A stretch of DNA of 35,502 nucleotides, taken from NCBI RefSeq assembly GCF_910584445.1, contig NZ_CAJUBO010000001.1:1-35502 (forward strand). The letters are read 5' to 3'. Every line of letters starts with the position of its first letter. Within the stretch, counting starts at the first letter, position 1. The DNA is from an uncultured Desulfovibrio sp. (GTDB taxonomy: Bacteria > Desulfobacterota > Desulfovibrionia > Desulfovibrionales > Desulfovibrionaceae). The translations under genes were made by a program, and so were the position numbers. Under the pieces are notes generated by a model that made no database searches, was not told the DNA's origin, and saw only the letters and a list, made by a program, of their open reading frames with translations. Below, piece by piece: positions 26,210-32,826 of this stretch.

Positions 26210-27304
26210 ATGATGGAGATCTTCCTCTTTTCGGACAGGGCGGCGCGGTGCGGCGCCGTGGTGTGCGCGGTGGCGTGCCTGGTGCTGGCGCTGCTGGCAT
26301 GGACCGGTGCGGCGGACGCCGCCGGCGCGGACGGGTCGGGCACGGGCGCGCCCCTGCGTGTGACCCTGCTTCTGGAGCATGACGCCCCCTCCCCGTGGAA
26401 CGACCTGCTGCGCGCCGGCCTTGCGCGGGCGGCCCGCGATTTCGGGCTGGAAGCCCGGGTGGTGATCGCGCCCAAGGCGCAGGATCAGGCGGAGGCGCTG
26501 CGCCGGGCCGCGGCCGCGTCGGAGCTGGTCCTCGTGGCGTCGGACGGCCTGCACGAGGCCCTGCGCGACAATGCGGCCAATTTCCGGCGCACCATGTTCG
26601 GCTGCATCGACGCGGGCGTGCGCGCGCCCAACATCATGTCCGTGACCTTTGCGGACGAGCAGGGTGCCTTTCTGGCAGGCGCGGCGGCGGCCATGCTCAC
26701 CCGGGCCACGCGCCTGCCCGGCGTCAATGCCGCGGGCGTCATCGGCTGGCTTTCCGGGGAGGATACCCCGGCCATGCGTTCGCTCTTCAGCGGTTTTGCC
26801 GAGGGCGCCCAACTGGCGGACCCGGAGGTGCGCGTGGTCCAGGCCGTGGCCGGCTCCTTCACGGACGGCGCCGCCGCCGCGGCCAAGACCGCGGCCCTTC
26901 TGGACGCGGGCGCCGATGTGGTGGCCCTTGCCGCCGGCGCGGGCAATCCGGCGGCGCTGGAGCGGGTCAGGGCGGCCAACGCCTGGCTTGTGGGGCTGGA
27001 TACGGACCAGAATTCCGCATTTCCCGGCCACACCCTGCTTTCCATCGTCAAGCGGGCGGACAACGCCGTGTACGAGATCGCGGCCTCGGCGGCTTCGCGG
27101 CAGTTCCGGGGCAAGGAGATCGTCGTGTACGACCTCGCCAACGGCGGGGTGGACGTGGCCGGGCTGCCGGCCTTTCTGGCGGCCGCGGGACAGGCCGCGC
27201 CCGACGGACTCGCCCGCCGCGTGGCCGAGCTGCGCCGGGAGCTGGAGAACGGCTCCATCCGCCTGCACTCGCTGCGCGCGCGGACGCTCTGCGACTGCCT
27301 GTAG
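26210..27304 (+). CDS. BMP-family (PnrA/Med-type) solute-binding protein
   Basis: The protein has 364 residues with a cleavable N-terminal signal (CLVLALLAWTGAADA) and the two-lobe fold of BMP/PnrA nucleoside-binding proteins. GSFTDGAAAAAKTAALLDAG followed by ADVVALAAGAGN and WLVGLDTDQNSAFPG are hallmarks of that family. It probably binds a purine nucleoside or related ligand in the periplasm. No ABC permease or ATPase lies beside it, so its transporter is elsewhere or it has a sensing role. ATG 26210 is weakly supported (GAAGG ten bases upstream); ATG 26213 would also serve. Confidence 0.82.
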   Translation: MMEIFLFSDRAARCGAVVCAVACLVLALLAWTGAADAAGADGSGTGAPLRVTLLLEHDAPSPWNDLLRAGLARAARDFGLEARVVIAPKAQDQAEALRRAAAASELVLVASDGLHEALRDNAANFRRTMFGCIDAGVRAPNIMSVTFADEQGAFLAGAAAAMLTRATRLPGVNAAGVIGWLSGEDTPAMRSLFSGFAEGAQLADPEVRVVQAVAGSFTDGAAAAAKTAALLDAGADVVALAAGAGNPAALERVRAANAWLVGLDTDQNSAFPGHTLLSIVKRADNAVYEIAASAASRQFRGKEIVVYDLANGGVDVAGLPAFLAAAGQAAPDGLARRVAELRRELENGSIRLHSLRARTLCDCL

Positions 27305-27735
27305 GCCGGTTTCTTCTTTTGCGTTGTTGACACGCCTGATCTGTGTGGACCCTGCCGAAACTCTCCGTCAAAAAATCGTGTCTTTCCTCGCGCGGGCGGC
27401 GCAGGCCTCTCCCCATGGGCAAGGCCCGGCGATTTTGCGCCCCCCGCAGCGGGATTTGAATATTTATTGAATTTTCAACAATTATTCCCGGCCTTAACGC
27501 GGGAATTTCTTGTCGGCGGCCGGGAAAGTCCCGTATCCTCCTTCCTGGAAAGCCGTGCCGGGATTCCGGGACCCCGGCGGACGGCCTTCCGGGGACGCTG
27601 CCGGCACGCCCGGCAGCCGCGAAAACCGGGAACGGGTTTTCGCAGGTTCCGCCCGGCGGCCTTGCCGCCGCCGGCGCTGCCCTGGGAACGGAGCGGCCGT
27701 TCCCCGCACATTTGAGAGAAAAGGTTGGGACTGTC
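27305..27735 (+). other. Leader of lldP: AT-rich control segment and three stem-loops
   Basis: An AT-rich stretch at 27454-27488 contains a near-palindrome TTATTGAATTTTCAACAA (27464-27481) and a possible promoter (TTGAAT at 27456). Three stem-loops follow: 27547-27590 (GGAAAGCCGT/ACGGCCTTCC with an inner GCCGGG/CCCGGC), 27597-27617 (GCTGCCGG/CCGGCAGC) and 27619-27643 (GCGAAAACC/GGTTTTCGC). A TTGACA lies at 27327. No small gene is visible. Confidence 0.55.
27464..27481. promoter_or_regulatory. Near-palindromic operator candidate upstream of lldP
   Basis: TTATTGAA-TT-TTCAACAA, one mismatch between arms, overlaps a likely promoter. It resembles sites of small helix-turn-helix dimers; the TTGA...TCAA spacing is four bases, shorter than in FNR/HcpR sites. 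Confidence 0.4.
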
Positions 27736-29373
27736 ATGCCGTGGATCCAGAATTACATCACCGTGGGCGGAAGCACCGTAGGCTCGGCCTGCGTGGCGGC
27801 CATTCCGCTGATCATCCTCTTTTACATGCTTGCCGTCCGCAAGGCCAAGGGTCACATCGCGGCCCTGGCGGGGCTTGTCGGCGCGCTCGTGGTGGCCGTG
27901 GCCGTCTGGAAGATGCCCGTGGGGCTGGCCGTGAGCGCCACGCTCAACGGCGCGGCGTTTGGCCTTTTCCCCATCGTCTGGATCGTGGTCACCGCGGTCT
28001 GGGTCTATAACATGACCGTTGAATCGGGCGAGTTCGAGATCATCAAGGATTCGCTCGCCAGGCTCACCGATGACCGGCGCCTCCAGGCCCTGCTCATCGC
28101 CTTTGCCTTCAGCTGCTTCATCGAGGGCACGGCCGGCTTCGGCACGCCCGTAGCCATTGCCGCGGCCATGCTCGTGGGCCTGGGCTTCACCCCGCTCTGG
28201 GGCGCGGGCGTGGCGCTCATCGCCAATACGGCGCCCGTGGCCTTCGGCGCCATCGGCGTGCCCATCATCGTGGCCGCCTCGGTCTCCGGCCTGGACCAGA
28301 TGGCCGTCAGCTCCATCGCCGGCCGTCAGCTCTCGCTGCTGGCGCTCATCGTGCCGCTGTGGGTCTGCGTTGCCATGTGCGGCTTCAGGCGCAGCATGGA
28401 GGTGCTCCCGGCCATCATCGTCTCCGGCGTCTGCTTCGCCGGCGTGGAATTCCTGCTCTCCAACTTCCACGGCCCGACCCTGCCGGACATCGGTTCGGCC
28501 ATCGCCACCATCGTGGGCCTTGTGCTTCTGCTCAAGGTCTGGCGCCCCAGCCGCACCTACCGCTTCCCCGGCGAGGGCGAGGCGCGGCTCGAGGGCGAGG
28601 GCTATCCCATGGGCGTGGTGCTCCGCGCCTGGGGTCCCTACCTGGTGCTGGCGGTCTTCGTCTTCTTCTGGGGCCTGCCCGAATTCAAGAAGGTGCTCAA
28701 CGGCGTGCCCGGCGCCCTGTTCGCCTTCGGCTGGCCCGGCCTTGACGGCGAGGTCTTCAAGACCGCGCCCATTGTCAAGGAAAATGCGGTCTATGCGGCC
28801 AAATACACCTTCAACTGGCTTTCCGCCGGCGGCACGGCCATCCTGCTTTCGGGCCTGGTTTCCGTGCCGCTCATGCCGCGCTACGGGTATGGCAGGGCCA
28901 TCGCCTGCTTCTTCCGCACCATCCGTCAGCTGGTGCTGCCCATCATCACCATCGCCCTCATCCTGGGGCTGGCGTATCTGATGAACTACTCCGGCATGAG
29001 CGCCACCCTGGGCCTGGCCTTTACCCTGACGGGCGGCTTCTTCCCGTTCTTCGCGCCCATCCTCGGCTGGCTCGGCGTCTTCCTCACCGGTTCGGACACC
29101 TCCTCCTGCGCGCTTTTCGGCGGCATGCAGCGGGATACGGCCGTGGCCGTGGGCATGTCCCCCGAGCTTGCCGTGGCTTCCAACGCCTCGGGCGGCACCA
29201 CCGCCAAGATGATTTCGCCGCAGTCCCTTTCCGTGGCAACGGCGGCCACGGGCATGGTCGGCGAGGAGGGCAACCTCTTCCGCTTCACCATCCTGCACAG
29301 CATCGGCATGACCCTGCTCCTGTGCGTGCTGACCTGGCTCCAGGCCGGACCGCTGGCCTGGATGCTGCGCTGA
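27736..29373 (+). CDS. lldP: L-lactate permease (LldP family)
   Basis: The product has 545 residues and about 13 membrane helices, with the family segments FSCFIEGTAGFGTPVAIAAA, TAPVAFGAIGVP and GSDTSSCALFGGMQ followed by SNASGGTTAKMISPQS. It imports lactate (or glycolate) with protons, a main electron donor for Desulfovibrionaceae. ATG 27736 is chosen since MPWIQNYI matches the usual LldP start; an upstream TTG at 27712 is less likely. It is transcribed alone, with a hairpin behind it. Confidence 0.95.
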   Translation: MPWIQNYITVGGSTVGSACVAAIPLIILFYMLAVRKAKGHIAALAGLVGALVVAVAVWKMPVGLAVSATLNGAAFGLFPIVWIVVTAVWVYNMTVESGEFEIIKDSLARLTDDRRLQALLIAFAFSCFIEGTAGFGTPVAIAAAMLVGLGFTPLWGAGVALIANTAPVAFGAIGVPIIVAASVSGLDQMAVSSIAGRQLSLLALIVPLWVCVAMCGFRRSMEVLPAIIVSGVCFAGVEFLLSNFHGPTLPDIGSAIATIVGLVLLLKVWRPSRTYRFPGEGEARLEGEGYPMGVVLRAWGPYLVLAVFVFFWGLPEFKKVLNGVPGALFAFGWPGLDGEVFKTAPIVKENAVYAAKYTFNWLSAGGTAILLSGLVSVPLMPRYGYGRAIACFFRTIRQLVLPIITIALILGLAYLMNYSGMSATLGLAFTLTGGFFPFFAPILGWLGVFLTGSDTSSCALFGGMQRDTAVAVGMSPELAVASNASGGTTAKMISPQSLSVATAATGMVGEEGNLFRFTILHSIGMTLLLCVLTWLQAGPLAWMLR

Positions 29374-29396
29374 CGCGGCGGCAGGTCCTTCTTTGG

Positions 29397-29430
29397 GGAG
29401 GCCCGTTCCGCATGCGCGGGGCGGGCCTCC
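29397..29430 (+). terminator. Hairpin after lldP
   Basis: GGAGGCCCG (29397-29405) pairs perfectly with CGGGCCTCC (29422-29430) around a 16-base loop. It has no U tract but is well placed 23 bases after the lldP stop. Confidence 0.55.
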
Positions 29431-29497
29431 TGCCGTCATCGGCGGAGGGCGGTGGCCCGGGCGTGCCCCGCCCGCGCTGAATCGAAAATGGATTATA

Positions 29498-29552
29498 AGT
29501 CGATTTCGGTTTGGCATTTTGTGCCATTTTGAGTCGATTGCGGTTTGCATTT
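29498..29552. promoter_or_regulatory. Direct repeats and palindrome, likely activator sites for tpa
   Basis: AGTCGATTTCGGTTTGGCAT (29498-29517) and AGTCGATTGCGGTTTGCATT (29532-29551) are imperfect direct repeats 34 bases apart. Between them lies TGGCA-TTTTG-TGCCA (29512-29526). They sit 80-130 bases upstream of the sigma-54 promoter, the usual distance for an enhancer-binding protein. Confidence 0.5.
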
Positions 29553-29629
29553 GTGAGGCTCCGGGGCAGCAGGGGAACTCTTGCCTGGCAACGCTCCGGA
29601 ATCTTTACAAATACACGGCCTGTGCCTTT

Positions 29630-29645
29630 TGGCACAAGGCTTGCT
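29630..29645 (+). promoter_or_regulatory. Sigma-54 promoter of tpa
   Basis: TGGCACAAGGCTTGCT matches the consensus TGGCAC-N5-TTGCW completely, with 10 bases between GG and GC. Start of transcription is expected near 29656. A second palindrome, TGTGCC-TTTT-GGCACA (29621-29636), overlaps the -24 box and may bind a repressor. Confidence 0.75.
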
Positions 29646-29778
29646 AGTTCAGGTCCGGCCCGGACATTCGAGAGGGAACGTCAGGGCCGTCACAGCAGCG
29701 ATGTCCGACGCCGCCCCCGGATGTTCCGGTCGGGCATGCCCCAGGCGGCGCCAAGCACAAACGTCATCGGAGGAAGAC

Positions 29779-31155
29779 ATGGCGCAGTCCTTCAACGCCG
29801 CCGAGATGATCGCGGACGACAAAAAGTACGTCTGGCATCACCTCACCCAGCACAAAATCTTTGAAAAGGCCGACCCCACCATCTTTGTCAAGGGCAAGGG
29901 CATGCGGGTCACGGACATCCACGGCAAGGAATATCTGGACGCGGTCTCCGGCGGCGTCTGGACGGTCAACCTGGGCTACGGCAACGAGACCCTGACCAGG
30001 GCCGTGAGCGACCAGCTCATGGAACTGTGCTACTTTGCCAACGGCTACGGCAACATCCCCACCATCCGCTTCTCCAAGAAGCTTATTGAGAAGATGCCGG
30101 GCATGAGTCGCGTCTATCTTTCCAACTCCGGTTCCGAGGCCAATGAAAAGGCCTTCAAGATCGTGCGCCAGATCTCCCAGCTCAAGCACGGTGGCAAGAA
30201 ATACAAGGTCGTGTACCGCAACCGCGATTACCACGGCACCACCATCACCACGCTTTCCGCCTGCGGGCAGGAAGAGCGCAAGATGCAGTACGGACCCTAC
30301 ACCCCGGGCTTCGTGGAATTTCCGGCCTGCTCGGCCTACCGTTCGCCCTATCCCGCCGGCACGCCCAATCTGGGCGAAAAGTTCGCCCGCGAGCTTGAGG
30401 CCGTGGTGCAGAAGGAAGACCCCGACACCGTGGGCGCGGTCATCCTGGAACCCATCACCGCCGGCGGCGGCGTCATCGTGCCGCCCGAGGGCTACTTTGA
30501 GACCATCACGGAGATCTGCAAGAAGTACGGCCTGCTGCTCATCATCGACGAAGTGGTCTGCGGTCTCGGCCGCACCGGCAAGTGGTTCGGCTACCAGCAC
30601 TTCAACGTCAAGCCCGACATCGTGACCATGGCGAAGGGCGTGGCCGCGGGCTACGCGCCCATCTCCTGCACCGTGACCACCGAAGAGGTCTTCCAGGACT
30701 TCATCGCCGACCCGGCCGACCGCGACAGCTACTTCCGCGACATCAGCACCTTCGGCGGCTGCACCGCCGGACCCGCCGCCGGCTACGCCAATATCTGCTA
30801 CATGGAAGAGCACCATGTGCTCGACAACGTGGTCAAGATGGGCGAGTACCTCATGGACGGACTCAAGGCCCTGGAAAAGAAGTACGAAATCATCGGCGAT
30901 GTGCGCGGCAAGGGCCTCTTCTGCGGCCTGGAGCTTGTCAAGGACCGCGCCACCCGCGAGCCTGTCTCCGAAGCCGTGGCCGGCGCCGTGGTGGGCGAAT
31001 GCATGAAGCAGGGCGTCATTATCGGCAAGACCAGCCGCTGCTTCCGCGAATTCAACAATACCCTCTGCCTGGCCCCGGCGCTCATCACCACCACGGCGGA
31101 ACTCGACGAGATCCTCAAGGCTCTTGACAACGCCTTCAAGGTGGTCAAGGCCTAG
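29779..31155 (+). CDS. tpa: Taurine:pyruvate aminotransferase
   Basis: This class III PLP aminotransferase has 458 residues. It transfers the amino group of taurine to pyruvate, giving sulfoacetaldehyde and alanine, the entry step of taurine respiration in Bilophila. The PLP lysine is Lys286 in TMAKGVAAGYAP, the PLP Asp is in IIDEVVCGLGRTG, and stretches such as SNSGSEANEKAFK and YFRDISTFGGCT agree with the Bilophila enzyme as I remember it. ATG 29779 has GGAGGAAGAC. A sigma-54 promoter precedes it and a palindromic hairpin follows it. No sulfoacetaldehyde reductase or alanine dehydrogenase gene is in the window; a beta-alanine or other omega-amino acid substrate is the alternative. Confidence 0.82.
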   Translation: MAQSFNAAEMIADDKKYVWHHLTQHKIFEKADPTIFVKGKGMRVTDIHGKEYLDAVSGGVWTVNLGYGNETLTRAVSDQLMELCYFANGYGNIPTIRFSKKLIEKMPGMSRVYLSNSGSEANEKAFKIVRQISQLKHGGKKYKVVYRNRDYHGTTITTLSACGQEERKMQYGPYTPGFVEFPACSAYRSPYPAGTPNLGEKFARELEAVVQKEDPDTVGAVILEPITAGGGVIVPPEGYFETITEICKKYGLLLIIDEVVCGLGRTGKWFGYQHFNVKPDIVTMAKGVAAGYAPISCTVTTEEVFQDFIADPADRDSYFRDISTFGGCTAGPAAGYANICYMEEHHVLDNVVKMGEYLMDGLKALEKKYEIIGDVRGKGLFCGLELVKDRATREPVSEAVAGAVVGECMKQGVIIGKTSRCFREFNNTLCLAPALITTTAELDEILKALDNAFKVVKA

Positions 31156-31169
31156 CTTCCGGTTTCGGC

Positions 31170-31195
31170 GGGCCGGGACCGCGCGGTCCCGGCCC
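31170..31195 (+). terminator. Perfect 26-base palindrome between tpa and pntAA
   Basis: GGGCCGGGACCGC is followed at once by its complement, giving a very stable hairpin with a CGCG loop. It lacks a U tract. It may end most transcripts after tpa or protect the 3' end of tpa mRNA, lowering or separating pnt expression. Confidence 0.6.
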
Positions 31196-31235
31196 CTCCG
31201 GATTTCACCCTGTCAGCTTTCAAGGAGCGATCCCC

Positions 31236-32405
31236 ATGAAATTTTCCGGTATGACCATCGGTGTTCCCACGGAAATCATGCCCGGCGAGCGCCGCGTGTC
31301 GTCCACCCCCGAAACCGTGAAGAAAATGGTCGATGAGGGCGCTGTCGTTCTGGTGCAGGCGGGCGCCGGCGAAGGCGCCTTCTTCTCCGACGATCAGTAC
31401 AAGGCCGCCGGCGCCACCATCGTCGAGCGCGCCAAGGAAGTGTTCGACAAGGCCGACGTCATCCTCAAGGTGAAAGAGCCGCTCTTCAACGAGAAGGAAG
31501 GCATGCACGAGAGCGACATGCTCCGCGACGGCCAGTACCTCATCACCTTCCTGCACCCCGCCGCTCCGGTGAACCGCGAACCCATGAAAAAACTGCGCGA
31601 TACCGGCTGCATCAGCATCACCCTTGACGGCATCCCGCGCATCTCCCGCGCCCAGAGCATGGACGCCCTGACCTCCATGAGCACCGTGGCCGGCTACAAG
31701 GGCGTGCTCATGGCCGCCAGCTACCTCTCCAAGTTCATGCCCATGATCGGCACCGCCGTGGGCGTCATCAAGCCCGCCAAGGTCGTGGTCATCGGCACGG
31801 GCGTGGCCGGTCTCCAGGCGGTCGCCACCGCCAAGCGCCTGGGCGCCGAAGTGACGGCCATCGACATCCGTCCCGACGCGGCCGAGCAGGCCCGCAGCCT
31901 CGGCGCCAAGTCCGTGGACACCGGCGTGCCCAAGGAAGTGGCTATCGGCGAGGGCGGCTATGCCCAGCGCCTGCCCGAGGAATGGCTGAAGAAGGAGATC
32001 GAGGTCATCAAGCCCGTGGTCAAGGATGCCGACGTCATCATCCTCACGGCCCTCATCCCCGGCAAGCTCGCCCCGGTGCTCATCACCGAGGAGATGGTCA
32101 AGTCCATGAAGCCCGGTTCGGTCATCGTGGACATCGCCATCGACCAGGGCGGCAACTGCGCCGTGACCAAGGCCGGCGAGGAAACCGTTTTTGCCGGCGT
32201 GACCGTCAGCGGCATCAAGAACATCCCCGGCATGATGCCCACCAGCTCCACCTGGATGTTCGCCAACAACATCTACAACCTGCTTGCCTACCTCACCAAG
32301 GACGGCAAGATCGTGCTTGACCGCAACGATCCCATCGTGGCCTCCTCGTTGACCACCATCAACAAGGAGATCGTCCACGCCGGCGCCAAGGAAGCCGGCC
32401 TGTAA
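31236..32405 (+). CDS. pntAA: NAD(P) transhydrogenase subunit alpha, domain I (PntAA)
   Basis: The product has 389 residues and forms the peripheral NAD(H)-binding domain of proton-translocating transhydrogenase. The Rossmann motif is GTGVAG (187-192), followed by VTAIDIRPDAAEQARSLGAK. The MIGTAVGVIKPAKVV, ALIPGKLAPVLIT and MMPTSSTWMFANNIYNLLAY regions are typical of PntA. It is related to alanine dehydrogenase, but the following genes for domain II and PntB settle the identity. The start has AAGGAG. The subunit is split, as in Rhodospirillum, with domain I as a separate protein. Confidence 0.95.
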   Translation: MKFSGMTIGVPTEIMPGERRVSSTPETVKKMVDEGAVVLVQAGAGEGAFFSDDQYKAAGATIVERAKEVFDKADVILKVKEPLFNEKEGMHESDMLRDGQYLITFLHPAAPVNREPMKKLRDTGCISITLDGIPRISRAQSMDALTSMSTVAGYKGVLMAASYLSKFMPMIGTAVGVIKPAKVVVIGTGVAGLQAVATAKRLGAEVTAIDIRPDAAEQARSLGAKSVDTGVPKEVAIGEGGYAQRLPEEWLKKEIEVIKPVVKDADVIILTALIPGKLAPVLITEEMVKSMKPGSVIVDIAIDQGGNCAVTKAGEETVFAGVTVSGIKNIPGMMPTSSTWMFANNIYNLLAYLTKDGKIVLDRNDPIVASSLTTINKEIVHAGAKEAGL

Positions 32406-32414
32406 AAGCCGCGC

Positions 32415-32451
32415 AAGGGCGCGCCGTTTCCCGGCAGGGCGGCGCGCCCTT
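32415..32451 (+). terminator. Hairpin between pntAA and pntAB
   Basis: AAGGGCGCGCCG (32415-32426) pairs perfectly with CGGCGCGCCCTT (32440-32451), followed by TTCC. It may be an attenuator or processing site that keeps PntAA in excess over the membrane subunits. Confidence 0.5.
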
Positions 32452-32495
32452 TCCGTATCCGCCGTCCGGCGGCAACTTTCCGTGGAGGCACCCCC

Positions 32496-32777
32496 TTGAC
32501 CACGTTCATCCTCATCCTGGTCTTCATCGCCGCGCTGATCATCGGCTACAAGGTGCTCAGCCATATCCCGAGCCTCTTGCATACCCCGCTCATGTCGAGC
32601 ATGAACGCCCTTGACGGCGTCATCATCCTGGGCGCGCTCACGGCCACGCATCTGGCTACCACCACGCTGGGCGCGTTCTTCGGCGGCGTGGCTATCGCGC
32701 TCGCCATCACCAACGTCTTCGGCGGCTTCGACATCACCAACAAGATGCTCAGGATGATCGCCGGCAAGAAGCGCTAG
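32496..32777 (+). CDS. pntAB: NAD(P) transhydrogenase subunit alpha, membrane part (PntAB)
   Basis: This 93-residue protein has three membrane helices and supplies part of the proton channel domain II. It starts at TTG 32496, supported by GTGGAGG seven bases upstream and by the absence of a better ATG before the first helix. HLATTTLGAFFGGVAIALAI and FGGFDITNKMLRM match the family. It lies between pntAA and pntB. Confidence 0.93.
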   Translation: MTTFILILVFIAALIIGYKVLSHIPSLLHTPLMSSMNALDGVIILGALTATHLATTTLGAFFGGVAIALAITNVFGGFDITNKMLRMIAGKKR

Positions 32778-32826
32778 GCCCGGTCCGTCCGCGTCCGCCG
32801 CCTGATGCAAGGGAGAAACTCCGCGC

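Larger units (their letters stand above)
29374..29778 (+). other. Control region of tpa
   Basis: It contains the lldP terminator, an upstream activator-like region with direct repeats (29498-29521 and 29532-29552) and a palindrome (29512-29526), the sigma-54 promoter (29630-29645) and a leader of about 120 bases up to the tpa start. No small gene is evident. Confidence 0.6.

Noticed and set aside
27467..27478. FNR or HcpR site in front of lldP
   Set aside because: TTGA and TCAA are four bases apart, while these regulators need six.
29512..29526. TGGCATTTTGTGCCA as a second sigma-54 promoter
   Set aside because: The distance between GG and GC is eight bases, not ten. It is better read as an operator-like palindrome.
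27475..29550. Open frame of 691 codons on the minus strand
   Set aside because: Antisense shadow of lldP, with low-complexity composition (His, Gly, Asp, Glu) and no motif.
31236..32405. Alanine dehydrogenase as identity of the gene after tpa
   Set aside because: The protein has PntA features and is followed by pntAB and pntB; alanine dehydrogenase stands alone and is shorter.
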